A DNA stretch of 64,000 bases. It comes from Clostridia bacterium. Lineage in GTDB: Bacteria; Bacillota; Clostridia; UMGS1883. Below the pieces are notes generated by a model. That model saw nothing but the letters and a program-made list of their open reading frames with translations, was not told the origin of the DNA and searched no databases. The position numbers were made by a program, and so were the translations under genes. This document shows positions 30,301-37,682 of this stretch, piece by piece; position 1 is the stretch's first letter, and the number at the start of each line of letters is the position of its first letter. The stretch covers positions 1 through 64,000 of the forward strand of contig JAFUOO010000009.1 in the NCBI GenBank assembly GCA_017472685.1, in the 5' to 3' direction.

Positions 30301-31049
30301 ATTTTGACAATGTAGACGGCACCTGGGGCTTTGACAAAGAAGTGCACGCAGGCGACGGAGCTCTCCATCTTTTAACAGGTGTAGGAACTGCAAACCGTAC
30401 AAGCTCAGTTAAAAGCATGGACGAAAGCATACAGAGCATGAAAAAGCTTACGGTGAAATTTGAATGGAAAAGCGATGTTGACACCGCAAAGGGCAGAAGC
30501 TCCTCCTTCGACCTTACGGACGACAACAATCAGGTGATTTTTTCCATAAAAGCAAAGGGTAAGGACGGCATAAGCTACTCTGCAGCAGCTATGCCTGAGG
30601 TGGCTATGTCCAATAACTACGAGGGCGTCAATGATACGTACACAATTACCGTTTCGGCAGATTTTGAAAACGGTACTGTGTGGGGCAGTATAGTAAACAA
30701 TGCCACAGGAAAGGTTACAGAATTTGCTCCCGCGCAGATGAATGCACAATGCCTTGCAAAAATAAGCGCAACCTACATTTACTCTTCCGCCTCTCAGCAG
30801 CTTTCAACCTTTGCAGTCCGTGACGACAGCGTAAAAGGCAATGTGGAAATCGTAAAAAAAGAAGGCACAACGGTAACAGTGAGGGTTAAAGGTACAAAAA
30901 CAGGCAATCACCTTATTGTTATGGGCGTTTACCAAAATAACAAGCTTGTGCATGTGTTAACAAAAACAGTTTCACTCACAAAGGATGAGGAGGCTGAAAT
31001 AACCTTTGACACTGTGCATGAGGGCGATGTGAAGATATTTTTAAATTAG
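27354..31049 (+). CDS. Secreted rhamnogalacturonan acetylesterase-like SGNH hydrolase with lectin-like modules
   Basis: 1231 aa. The start at 27354 is set by GAGGTGGAG just upstream; it is 10 bases after the previous stop. Signal peptide about 1-26. N-terminal galactose-binding-like domain (about 28-220, 'KFEFGAKDKAVKDGYLRVT'), typical of family CE12 rhamnogalacturonan acetylesterases. SGNH domain about 225-470: nucleophile in 'ILGDSTVTD' (S231), block II 'GEGGLSAHD', block III 'VEYGHNHKS', and the D-x2-H dyad in 'DVDHTHPND' (D422, H425). Then an Ig-like region, a concanavalin/LamG-like domain (about 612-820), an InlB-type repeat (about 820-885), a second lectin-like domain (about 979-1160) and the shared tail module. 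It probably removes acetyl groups from galacturonic acid in RG-I so that lyases can act. Multi-domain size is far above a plain CE12 enzyme (about 250 aa). Confidence 0.82.
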   Translation: MKKITALMLSLLIFANIGVVQKSVKAEELNVWKFEFGAKDKAVKDGYLRVTPDMHIINSENRNYGFIGTNEKDYRLHGGRIDGFIQLEGQVIDLVAGEGGIASRGIVDKTVKEFNSGDYYPVRFALKVPDETYYKVKATITTLDPNTPATASLYTERKHPIFTYKEIGAGESVTASFTVRTTPVYYEKSDPKGLVPDTYVNICLLGENAALAELEIEQIESAPTLWILGDSTVTDGGGLLPFFPLQNYTGVGSGVTKYLPGDIAMVNEGEGGLSAHDNSHFNVVKDRIKAGDFLWVEYGHNHKSDGVAGYEGAIGKYYDICKKVGATLVLVGPIDRINNYDANTNTWHSSLKGFSDAAKKFVDSKLAADPDDKVAFVDLNEPSLKWFGSVTESGVVENQKYTNEKKLVYFYFQANRGATDVDHTHPNDSGAENLAYLFFENADCNTYPALNPLLTRFKEGDSEKPVLVDSRIVNLGFPANSAWPNYVTGVKHEYPLEIINVEINDNDEILSIKCKLLDKNSLTSYAAGFVEVNGKTYQTTIESHIDNSAANNGSIYTVEFAKDNLPIVGDMPYRVYMAGVDMAEGDKPLENSKPFSKDYAPGKYSAYILATADGDVEKFDYYGYDTLTGSGDWSYGGGMTENRLDEETGGESFVHLTGENFSLSRALSQLDGGMGTSGRYEFGVDIKKGMGGKLKFSLANGWRSATPYIQGDSITLFEVSDNNIMLNGKTVGHTSSEDWTRVNCVLDMDEGILTLMINGKEESCVLDSYCTYGEPKIQSMFHFVVSCEGTVDVKLKELFGAKCNLYDRTKTAVEIACEGEMYGSVSIDGEKASHKEVNAGEWVKLTATPNENGRFIGWFCDGAEYSVAETVDIRLYKSLALTAKFLEQTPKTTVLLKFADMLGRVIKTEKVDVDINGRELHEEMTFTVDEKFKEPIIIENGLYKEVYLFKYAEKDAIASLLPEGENIIRLVFDYDGSYVLYEDFDNVDGTWGFDKEVHAGDGALHLLTGVGTANRTSSVKSMDESIQSMKKLTVKFEWKSDVDTAKGRSSSFDLTDDNNQVIFSIKAKGKDGISYSAAAMPEVAMSNNYEGVNDTYTITVSADFENGTVWGSIVNNATGKVTEFAPAQMNAQCLAKISATYIYSSASQQLSTFAVRDDSVKGNVEIVKKEGTTVTVRVKGTKTGNHLIVMGVYQNNKLVHVLTKTVSLTKDEEAEITFDTVHEGDVKIFLN

Positions 31050-31061
31050 AATGTCAGTTAA

Positions 31062-31097
31062 GCAGAAAACACCGAGAAGTCCCTCGGTGTTTTCTGC
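31062..31097 (+). terminator. Terminator hairpin
   Basis: Perfect 15-bp stem gcagaaaacaccgag / ctcggtgttttctgc with a 6-base loop, just after the esterase gene; the T-run is within the 3' arm. Confidence 0.75.
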
Positions 31098-31122
31098 ATT
31101 AAGCTTGTGTACGGATAGTGGA

Positions 31123-31151
31123 TTGCTCAACAGGGCGCATCGTTTTATACT
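31123..31151 (+). promoter_or_regulatory. Candidate promoter of the XRE-desulfoferrodoxin gene
   Basis: TTGCTC (31123-31128), 17 bases, TATACT (31146-31151), 22 bases ahead of the GTG start. Confidence 0.5.
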
Positions 31152-31173
31152 TGAATTGCGGAGGTGAAAGAAA

Positions 31174-31776
31174 GTGGACTTAATAAAAAGCGGAAAACTT
31201 CTATGTGATTTAAGAAAGGCAAAAGGTATGACACAAGCCGAGGTTGCAAAAAGGCTCGGGGTTGTGCCGAAAACAGTTTCAAAATGGGAAACAGGACATG
31301 GCTTTCCCGATGTGGCTACATTATCGGCTTTGGCAAACCTTCTTGGGGTGAGCGAAAAAACACTTTTGTCGGGAAATTTAGAAACTAATTCGGGAGATGC
31401 AGGTAACATGAAAAGAATAAAGTTTTACGTGTGCCCTGTTTGCACAAGCTTTATGCAGGGCGTCGGCAATTGCCAACTTACCTGCTGCGGCAAGCAGCTG
31501 CAGGCAATAAAAGCATCGCCTGCGGATGATGAGCACGCTGTTAAAATCACTGAAATCGAGGACGATTTATACATTGAATTCAACCACGAAATGACAAAGG
31601 AGCACTACATCAGCTTTGTCTCGTACGTAAGGTTTGACAGAGTACTGACAGTGAAATTATATCCGGAGCAGGATGGCGCAGTACGTATCCCGAAAATATA
31701 CGGCGACAGAATTTATTTTTATTGCACAAAACACGGATTGTTTGAACATGCCATAAAACTACGCCGCAGAGCTTGA
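31174..31776 (+). CDS. XRE regulator fused to a desulfoferrodoxin (superoxide reductase) domain
   Basis: 200 aa, GTG start with GAGGTG 7 bases upstream. Residues 5-60 are a Cro/CI helix-turn-helix ('MTQAEVAKRLGVVPKTVSKWE'). The rest matches two-iron desulfoferrodoxin. C87, C90, C104 and C105 give the CxxC...CC rubredoxin-like centre (C100 is extra). H121, H138, H144, C184 and H187 correspond to the four His and one Cys of the superoxide reductase site ('NHEMTKEHY', 'YCTKHG'). All ligands are present, so an iron-based redox or superoxide sensor is likely (inference). XRE-desulfoferrodoxin fusions are known in Clostridia but little characterised. Monocistronic, tail-to-tail with the next gene, only 5 bases apart, without a hairpin between them. 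Confidence 0.85.
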   Translation: MDLIKSGKLLCDLRKAKGMTQAEVAKRLGVVPKTVSKWETGHGFPDVATLSALANLLGVSEKTLLSGNLETNSGDAGNMKRIKFYVCPVCTSFMQGVGNCQLTCCGKQLQAIKASPADDEHAVKITEIEDDLYIEFNHEMTKEHYISFVSYVRFDRVLTVKLYPEQDGAVRIPKIYGDRIYFYCTKHGLFEHAIKLRRRA

Positions 31777-31781
31777 TTGTG

Positions 31782-32630
31782 TCAACTGTATTCAAATTCG
31801 AAGCTTGCTCTGTCGTTTGTAAATTTGCAAAGAGGCTTATCCTTGTAAAAAAATTCGTAATACGCCCTGCAGGAAGCACTTTCGTGAATAGCTCTTTTCA
31901 TGTCACCTTTTATGGGAGCGTAAAGCACTTGCGGATTCTTTTCTATAAGCTTTGCGGTGAGCTCATAATCACCTTGCTTTATGGTGACTGTATTTTTGTC
32001 AGAAGCTTTCAGCCTGGCACCAAGGTAGGTGGCGATTCGGTGCTCCTTCCCATGCAACAAAACTATACCTATAATTCCTGTGAAATTAAATCCGTACAAC
32101 GGTATGTCCGCAACTGACAGCATCAGCGCCCCGTTTTCAAAGCAGCACTGAGTCCATATATATCGTGAGGGAAAGGACGAGCCACAATCGCCCTCAATAT
32201 AACCAACCCCATTTTGAAAATTCAGCTGCTGACCGTTAAGAATTATCTCTCCGTCAATAAAGTGACGCATACTGTAAACACTGTGCCTGCATTGCATAAA
32301 CGGAACAAAGCAAAAGGGCCCCATAATGTCATATTTAAGAGGCGAAAGAGGACCAAAGCGGAGGTGACCTGTAAGGGTAAGGTTATCAGTTTTGATATTC
32401 AGATTTATACCTTTTTCAGAGAAAACAGAATTCCCCAATATTATGCGTAACGGCTTTTGGGAATATTCCAATGAATCAAACGGGACGTTAAATACCCTCT
32501 CATCCGTAATAATTTGTAATGAGGCACTTTCTCTTTGATTGCTGCTGTGGAAGGCAGGAATAAATGCAATTGTTTTGTTGTTTGCGGAGCATTTGAAATA
32601 CCAGCCTTTAAAGTAGTTAAATTTTGACAT
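31782..32630 (-). CDS. Tocopherol-cyclase-like protein
   Basis: 282 aa from the ATG at 32630, which has GGAG 7 bases upstream; an earlier in-frame start would add 19 residues without a ribosome site. 'FKGWYFKC' at the N-terminus, and 'GYIEGDCGSSFPSRYIWTQC' (usual form 'E.DWGSSFP..Y.W.Q') identify the tocopherol cyclase-like family. In plants that family closes the chromanol ring of vitamin E; bacterial members occur in Firmicutes without any tocopherol pathway and their role is unknown. The 'DW' of the family motif is 'DC' here. No signal peptide or membrane segment. No functional link to neighbours is evident. Confidence 0.8.
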   Translation of the reverse strand: MSKFNYFKGWYFKCSANNKTIAFIPAFHSSNQRESASLQIITDERVFNVPFDSLEYSQKPLRIILGNSVFSEKGINLNIKTDNLTLTGHLRFGPLSPLKYDIMGPFCFVPFMQCRHSVYSMRHFIDGEIILNGQQLNFQNGVGYIEGDCGSSFPSRYIWTQCCFENGALMLSVADIPLYGFNFTGIIGIVLLHGKEHRIATYLGARLKASDKNTVTIKQGDYELTAKLIEKNPQVLYAPIKGDMKRAIHESASCRAYYEFFYKDKPLCKFTNDRASFEFEYS

Positions 32631-32697
32631 TGCTAATCTCCGTTTTTTATATAGTATTCCATATACTGCTGACGGGTATACAAACAAAGCTTTATAT

Positions 32698-32733
32698 AAA
32701 TAAACGCGACCGAATTTTCGGTCGCGTTTATTT
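32698..32733 (-). terminator. Terminator of the GH2 gene
   Basis: 17-bp inverted repeat (core aacgcgaccga / tcggtcgcgtt) 14 bases past the GH2 stop codon, followed on the minus strand by a T/A-rich run. Confidence 0.88.
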
Positions 32734-32746
32734 GGGTGTAATTTAC

Positions 32747-35700
32747 TTAGTTGGAGATTTCAACAGTCTTATTATCAGTATCTGTAACAACCTCTACAGC
32801 ATCAACATAATTGAGCACAGCAGATATTTCTGCAATAATCTCGCCGTTTTCAACATAAAATTCTGCATTGGTAAGGTTAGATTCAGCACCGATATTGATA
32901 GTTGTTTCGCCTTCCTTTAAGGATGCACCGGAAGAAGTAATGGTAAGCTTTACCTTGCCCTCGGTTTCGTAGGTGTAGTCTACGCCTAACGCGTCAAGCA
33001 CACTTCGAACTTCGCAAAGTACGCCTGTTGAACTGTCAGGGCGGTAAGCAGGAGTTTTGAACTCAACCTCGGTGCCGTTTACCTTAACTGTGTAAACGTC
33101 TTTTTCCTCAATTTCGGTAATTATCCACCTCTGGCTTAAAGCATCGGAGGCTTCATTCTGCACGATTGAATCGTCTGAAGGCTCCATTGTGAGGCCTGAG
33201 CTTTTTGAAACAAATGTTGCCAGATTGTTTTCGTCGTACTTGGCCTGCCACTTCTGATTGTCGCCTGAGTTGGAGGCGTATACAATAAGCACTTCGCCCA
33301 CATTTGTGGAAAGACCGGGCACGTCTATGCAAAGGCTTGTTTCAACGTTTCTCAAGGAGTAGGTTTCGTTGCCTACAAGGCTCATTTTCCATAATGCTTC
33401 GGGGGTATTTTCATCGCCCTCAATTGTTGTAAGCTTGCCGTCAACTACTGCAAGCATTTTACCTGTTTCGGCGTTTTTAATTACAGCAAGCTTGTAAACG
33501 TCGCTCTTTTTACGTACAGCCGCATTTTTAACGTTTTTCTCAACAAGAGTATCGAAAAGAGTTTTTTCCTTTTCTGTCTTAACATTTGCGGGATATGCCT
33601 GCTGTGAAAGTGTGCTCATTCCGCCTTCGGTTTTAAACTCTACAGATTCAACCGTTATAGTTGATGAAGGTAAGCCTTCAATAGTTGCTGTAAGTGTAAA
33701 TGCGCCTGCAGTGTTTGAGCTTCTTACAAAAACGCGGTTAACGCCGCATTCGGCATAGCAATAATCCTTATGGATAACGCTTGTGTCATCAAATGTACCC
33801 GAGTTATAGCCGCCGAGGAACTCGCCCTCGCCTTCAAAGGTAAAGTTTATTTTATCGTAAGCAAGCGGGCAAACGTTGCCGTTTTCGTCAACCACTTCAA
33901 CATCTACATAGCAGATGTCACTGCCGTCAGCACGGAGCCCTTCGGGCCCTGTCACGGGTGTAAGTCGAATTCCTGCTGCAGGACCTGCGGTGTCAATCCT
34001 GTCCATGCCGATAATCTTGCCTTCGGTACTGTAGGCAATTGCACTTATATAGCCTGACTGCGTTACGTCAATGTCGGGGAATTCAAACACAAAAGTATCT
34101 CTGGGCATACTGCAAGAGCTAACTAAAGCACCGTTTATATAAAGGTCAATGCGGTCACAGCGCTCGGTGCCTATAACGTACACTGTCTTTTTTGTGGGGT
34201 CACGGCGCAAAACGGTGTCTGTATATTCCCAGTAGGTACCGTTCCACACTTTGTCGTTATAGTTGTAGTTTTCTTCTGTGTTTTGGGGGTAGTTCCAATG
34301 TCCGATAATATGTATATCTGCGCCTTCAGAATGCATTGCCTGAACTGCGTAGAAGCTTTCCTTCTTTATTCTGACAGGGTCAACTCTGCCCGATGTTCTT
34401 GCGTTTTCACTGCCTGCGTTTCTGCCGTGCATGTTAGAGTCGGACCATACCATCATTGCCGCACCGGAGTAGTAGTCGTTGCCTGTGCTGCCGCCTACAC
34501 GGTTGTGGTAGAAATAGCCGTAGCCGTCGCCTTCAGAGGCAAGAGTAACACTCATGTCCTCCTGGGTAAGGTCCCAAACATCGTAGCCGTCTGTCTTTTT
34601 GGCACCCGCGCCCAGCCACTTGTTAACATAGTCATAATAGGGAGGGGAGTAGTCGTCCCATACTCGTCTGGGAGCTTCGTCACGCTTGTATTCAGTTTCA
34701 ATCATGGGCATATGCTTATTAAGCTCATACATCGAGCCCTTTGCCCATGAGTCGTAGCGGTAAATCATTGTGCCTACCCATTCGGCAGCGGCAAGCTGTT
34801 CGACTGTTGTTATACTTCTTGAACCCATAAATCTGCCGCCGAAGGGGTCGAGTAGCTTTCTCATGTCGGTCATTTCCTGCATGTGCTCGGGCGAAATTGC
34901 CGCGTTGCCTGCTTCGTAGAAAATTACAGACGGAGAATTACGGAAGTAAATAATTGCATTACGCATTGCTTCCATTCTCATGTCCCAGCTTCTTCCGTCT
35001 GAGTCAGCTTCCTTGTCGCCTGCAGGGCACACCGATACAACACCGTATTTGTCACCTGCTCGGATTGCAACGGGCTTGGGGGAAACGTGCATCCAACGGA
35101 TAAAGTTTGCACCCGATTCGCGTACGAGCTGCATGTCGTAATCTGAAAGCCAGTCGTTGGCAACGCCTATAACTGCCCATTCGTTTGTGGAGCGCTGGGC
35201 ATAGCCCTTAAGATATGTGCTTTCGCCGTTAATAAGGAGACCGCCGTTGTCTATGTCAAATATAACCTCTCTGAAGCCTGTTGTCATTATCTGTGTGTCG
35301 ATAACCTCACCGTCTACGGTAAGTGTTGTTATTACATCGTAAAGATATGGGTTATCAATGCTCCAGAAATTCAGATTATCTACTCTGCTTGTTGCAGTTA
35401 TGTAGGTTACATCAACAGTATCAGCATTTGTGGGCACAGGGTTTTCGCTGTATGCATCAAAGGGAACTACAGTTTCAAAAACCACACCTGTGTCACCGGC
35501 TGCCTTAACAGTTGTCGCAGCAGCAGAAAACGCAGATATAACCTTATCGCCGTCTTTAATGTACACGTTCAATGTAACATCCTTGTCTGTACCACTTTCA
35601 TTTCTGACCTCAGCCTTTACGTTGATTGTTGCACTTTTGTTTTTTAGGTCAAAATCAGTTGCGTAAACATAGTTGCCTGTTGTCTTGAGATTGTTGTAAA

Positions 35701-36406
35701 GAGGTCTTGTCTGGTATATAAGAGAGGTAACATAAAGGTTTACATTGCCTGTAATACCGCCCTGAACTTCATTAAAGTCCTTCTGGTTCCACTGGAAGCC
35801 CCAGCCTGAATGGTCGCCGGGTGTATTGCCGGGGATTGTTTCAGCTGTGGTGAAGGTTGTACCGCGGTATGCACAGTTATCGGTAATTAAGGCAATGAGG
35901 TTGTCACCTTCTGTAACAAACGAGGATATATCAAAGCCTACAGGGGCAGTGCCTGCCTCATAATAGCCAACAAAGCTTCCGTTTATGTAAAGATAAATTG
36001 TCTGTCTTATAGCCTCAAACTCCAAAATGAACTTTTTGTCCGAAGCATCACCTAAGGTAAAGTGCTTTCTGTACATCATATATCCGCGGTACAGGCTTGC
36101 TTCGCCTGCGTCTTTGATAATGTTGTCGAAAGAGTCCTCGGCATTGGGTGCGTGAGGAACACTTACATTTTCCCAGTCGGAATCGTCATAGCCTATTTCA
36201 TAAAAGGCTTTTCCCTCACGGACCATGCTTGCCATTGCCTCTGCCATGGGGTGGGGCACATCGGCTTTTTTAAACTTCCAACCCACATTGAGGTTAAAAA
36301 CGTTTTCTGTCAGATTTTGGGGAGCATAATCTTCGCCTAAAACTACTAATGCCGGCACAAGCTGCAGCATTAATACACAAGCTAAAAACAATGCGATTTT
36401 CTTCAT
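32747..36406 (-). CDS. Secreted GH2-family protein with ricin-type and stalk domains; acid/base Glu replaced
   Basis: 1219 aa. ATG at 36406 is preceded by AGGAGGG with 7 bases between; six upstream in-frame codons are not part of it. Signal peptide about 1-30. Domains: GH2 jelly-roll (about 35-215), Ig-like domains, TIM barrel (about 390-640), Ig-like C-terminal domains (about 750-960), ricin-type lectin (about 972-1115), copper-amine-oxidase-N-like stalk domain (about 1107-1219). The nucleophile motif 'IETEYKRD' is present (E572). The acid/base motif normally reads G-N-E, but here is 'YEAGNAAIS': A502 (codon GCG) stands where Glu is expected. The enzyme may be inactive, act as a binding protein, or use another acid. 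It lacks the tail module found in most neighbours. Monocistronic. Confidence 0.82.
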   Translation of the reverse strand: MKKIALFLACVLMLQLVPALVVLGEDYAPQNLTENVFNLNVGWKFKKADVPHPMAEAMASMVREGKAFYEIGYDDSDWENVSVPHAPNAEDSFDNIIKDAGEASLYRGYMMYRKHFTLGDASDKKFILEFEAIRQTIYLYINGSFVGYYEAGTAPVGFDISSFVTEGDNLIALITDNCAYRGTTFTTAETIPGNTPGDHSGWGFQWNQKDFNEVQGGITGNVNLYVTSLIYQTRPLYNNLKTTGNYVYATDFDLKNKSATINVKAEVRNESGTDKDVTLNVYIKDGDKVISAFSAAATTVKAAGDTGVVFETVVPFDAYSENPVPTNADTVDVTYITATSRVDNLNFWSIDNPYLYDVITTLTVDGEVIDTQIMTTGFREVIFDIDNGGLLINGESTYLKGYAQRSTNEWAVIGVANDWLSDYDMQLVRESGANFIRWMHVSPKPVAIRAGDKYGVVSVCPAGDKEADSDGRSWDMRMEAMRNAIIYFRNSPSVIFYEAGNAAISPEHMQEMTDMRKLLDPFGGRFMGSRSITTVEQLAAAEWVGTMIYRYDSWAKGSMYELNKHMPMIETEYKRDEAPRRVWDDYSPPYYDYVNKWLGAGAKKTDGYDVWDLTQEDMSVTLASEGDGYGYFYHNRVGGSTGNDYYSGAAMMVWSDSNMHGRNAGSENARTSGRVDPVRIKKESFYAVQAMHSEGADIHIIGHWNYPQNTEENYNYNDKVWNGTYWEYTDTVLRRDPTKKTVYVIGTERCDRIDLYINGALVSSCSMPRDTFVFEFPDIDVTQSGYISAIAYSTEGKIIGMDRIDTAGPAAGIRLTPVTGPEGLRADGSDICYVDVEVVDENGNVCPLAYDKINFTFEGEGEFLGGYNSGTFDDTSVIHKDYCYAECGVNRVFVRSSNTAGAFTLTATIEGLPSSTITVESVEFKTEGGMSTLSQQAYPANVKTEKEKTLFDTLVEKNVKNAAVRKKSDVYKLAVIKNAETGKMLAVVDGKLTTIEGDENTPEALWKMSLVGNETYSLRNVETSLCIDVPGLSTNVGEVLIVYASNSGDNQKWQAKYDENNLATFVSKSSGLTMEPSDDSIVQNEASDALSQRWIITEIEEKDVYTVKVNGTEVEFKTPAYRPDSSTGVLCEVRSVLDALGVDYTYETEGKVKLTITSSGASLKEGETTINIGAESNLTNAEFYVENGEIIAEISAVLNYVDAVEVVTDTDNKTVEISN

Positions 36407-36537
36407 ATTAAAACCCTCCTTCATTATTATAATTATTATACCTTAATTCCGCGAATTTTGGTAGCATATATATTGCTGAAAAGATTGCAGATATTGGCTT
36501 TTTTGTACACTATAAAATCTTTCCGGAATATTCATTG

Positions 36538-36567
36538 GAAAACGGCTCTGCAATGCAGGACCGTTTG
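36538..36567 (-). terminator. Probable terminator of the AraC gene
   Basis: Imperfect inverted repeat aaacggctctgca / tgcaggaccgttt. On the minus strand it lies about 170 bases past the AraC stop, with a copy of the dispersed repeat in between. Confidence 0.5.
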
Positions 36568-36735
36568 TGTTTTAACGGGTTTTTGTAGGTCGGGGACTCG
36601 GCGTAATGCTTCTTCAAAATTGCTCTAAAAAATGCCTCAAACCCAGTTGGCAGGGGCTTAAGGCGTATACAAAGTTTTGAAATTTTGGGACACTTTTGAA
36701 AATTTTTATTGAAGAATAATATCAAGCTGATTGGG
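36568..36735 (+). repeat. Dispersed intergenic repeat, copy A
   Basis: Shares 'tttaacgggtttttgta', 'ggtcg..gac.cggcg.a.tgctt' and 'ttttgggacacttttg' with copy F (49541-49700). Its 3' half differs from copies B, C and E, so A and F form a subfamily. It fills the 3' flank of the minus-strand AraC gene. A 71-codon minus-strand reading frame through it is probably not a gene. Confidence 0.7.
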
Positions 36736-36739
36736 GGTG

Positions 36740-37534
36740 TTAAAGCTTATTCTTTATACTGCGAGCATCACTGTAGCCTACTGCCACAGCGGCATCGTGG
36801 GTTTTCCAACCTTCTCTGATAAGCTTTTTTGCTACGTTAAGCCTTGCATCGGCTTTTAACTCAGAAAAGCTCTTAGAGTAGCTTTTTACAAGAAAGCGTT
36901 GAGTTTGCCTGGGACTTAAACTAAGCCTTTTACTCAATTCTTCAAGGGTAAGGGTTTTGTAATCATTAAAAAAGCTATCTTCAACTATGTTGAGTCTTCT
37001 GTAGTCGGGTGTATTTTTTTCAAAAACAGATTGTTCGGCATCGCCTGAGTAGTTACGGACAAGCGCGGTAAGAATAAGCGACACGAAGCTTTCCGTAGCC
37101 TGAATATAGCCTATGCGCTTGCATACACATTCCTTACGTATAGATTCGAAATAAGGGAAGACATTGTATAAATCCTTTCCTATCCAGAAATGAGTTTCGC
37201 AAAGAAGGTTAGCCGCCGGATAAATATCGGATTTTTTAGAGGGAATAATTTCCATCTGAATACAGTATTCTTCGGTGGGATTATCAGTGTCGGTAAGCTG
37301 TTCGTGATAAATAAGAGGACCTGTCATATAAATAAGCCCTTTTTCAAGCGGATATTCACCCTCGTCGGTAACAAGTGTTCCACCACCCCCGGCAATATAG
37401 TGAAGCTCGTAAAAATTTTTCCCGTGACGATGCCGTTGGAAGGGCTTATGAAAAATACCGTGACTTATTTTTAAAATCTTTACTGTTAAGTTTTCAAACT
37501 GAAGGAACATATTGGCTTCTTCTATGAATGTCAT
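36740..37534 (-). CDS. AraC-family transcriptional regulator (paralogue of the 24198 gene)
   Basis: 264 aa, ATG at 37534 with GGAGGTC 6 bases upstream. Cupin N-terminal half ('RHRHGKNFYELHYIAGGGGT', 'YMTGPLIYHEQ'), HTH C-terminal half ('TLEELSKRLSLSPRQTQRFL', 'DAAVAVGYSDARSIKN'). Collinear with the 24198 gene along the whole length. Divergent from the GH95 fucosidase gene and separated from it by 148 bases that hold a palindrome and both promoters, so it most likely controls GH95 and itself. Confidence 0.87.
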   Translation of the reverse strand: MTFIEEANMFLQFENLTVKILKISHGIFHKPFQRHRHGKNFYELHYIAGGGGTLVTDEGEYPLEKGLIYMTGPLIYHEQLTDTDNPTEEYCIQMEIIPSKKSDIYPAANLLCETHFWIGKDLYNVFPYFESIRKECVCKRIGYIQATESFVSLILTALVRNYSGDAEQSVFEKNTPDYRRLNIVEDSFFNDYKTLTLEELSKRLSLSPRQTQRFLVKSYSKSFSELKADARLNVAKKLIREGWKTHDAAVAVGYSDARSIKNKL

Positions 37535-37554
37535 AGCACAGACCTCCTTTATTC

Positions 37555-37583
37555 CATTGTATCATTATACAATGAAATGTCAA
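37555..37583 (-). promoter_or_regulatory. AraC promoter overlapping an operator-like palindrome
   Basis: On the minus strand TTGACA (37583-37578), 16 bases, TACAAT (37561-37556). A perfect inverted repeat cattgtat-catt-atacaatg (37555-37574) covers the -10 and part of the spacer, which is the layout expected for autorepression (inference). Confidence 0.6.
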
Positions 37584-37628
37584 AGCAAAAATGTGTCATT
37601 TTTCAAATAAATATGACGTGTGGGTGCA

Positions 37629-37657
37629 TTTACGGTTGAAGGAATGAATGTTATAAT
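37629..37657 (+). promoter_or_regulatory. Promoter of the GH95 gene
   Basis: TTTACG (37629-37634), 17 bases, TATAAT (37652-37657), 25 bases before the ATG at 37683. Confidence 0.6.
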
Positions 37658-37682
37658 TAAATCAAAGAAAGGTGTGATATAG

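Noticed and set aside
32747-36406. Naming the GH2 gene lacZ or uidA
   Set aside because: The acid/base residue is missing and the substrate-defining loops cannot be assigned, so only the family is given.
36510-36725. 71-codon minus-strand reading frame between GH2 and AraC
   Set aside because: It runs through dispersed repeat copy A and a hairpin, has no ribosome site, and the similar translation in copy F is interrupted; it follows repeat conservation rather than coding conservation.
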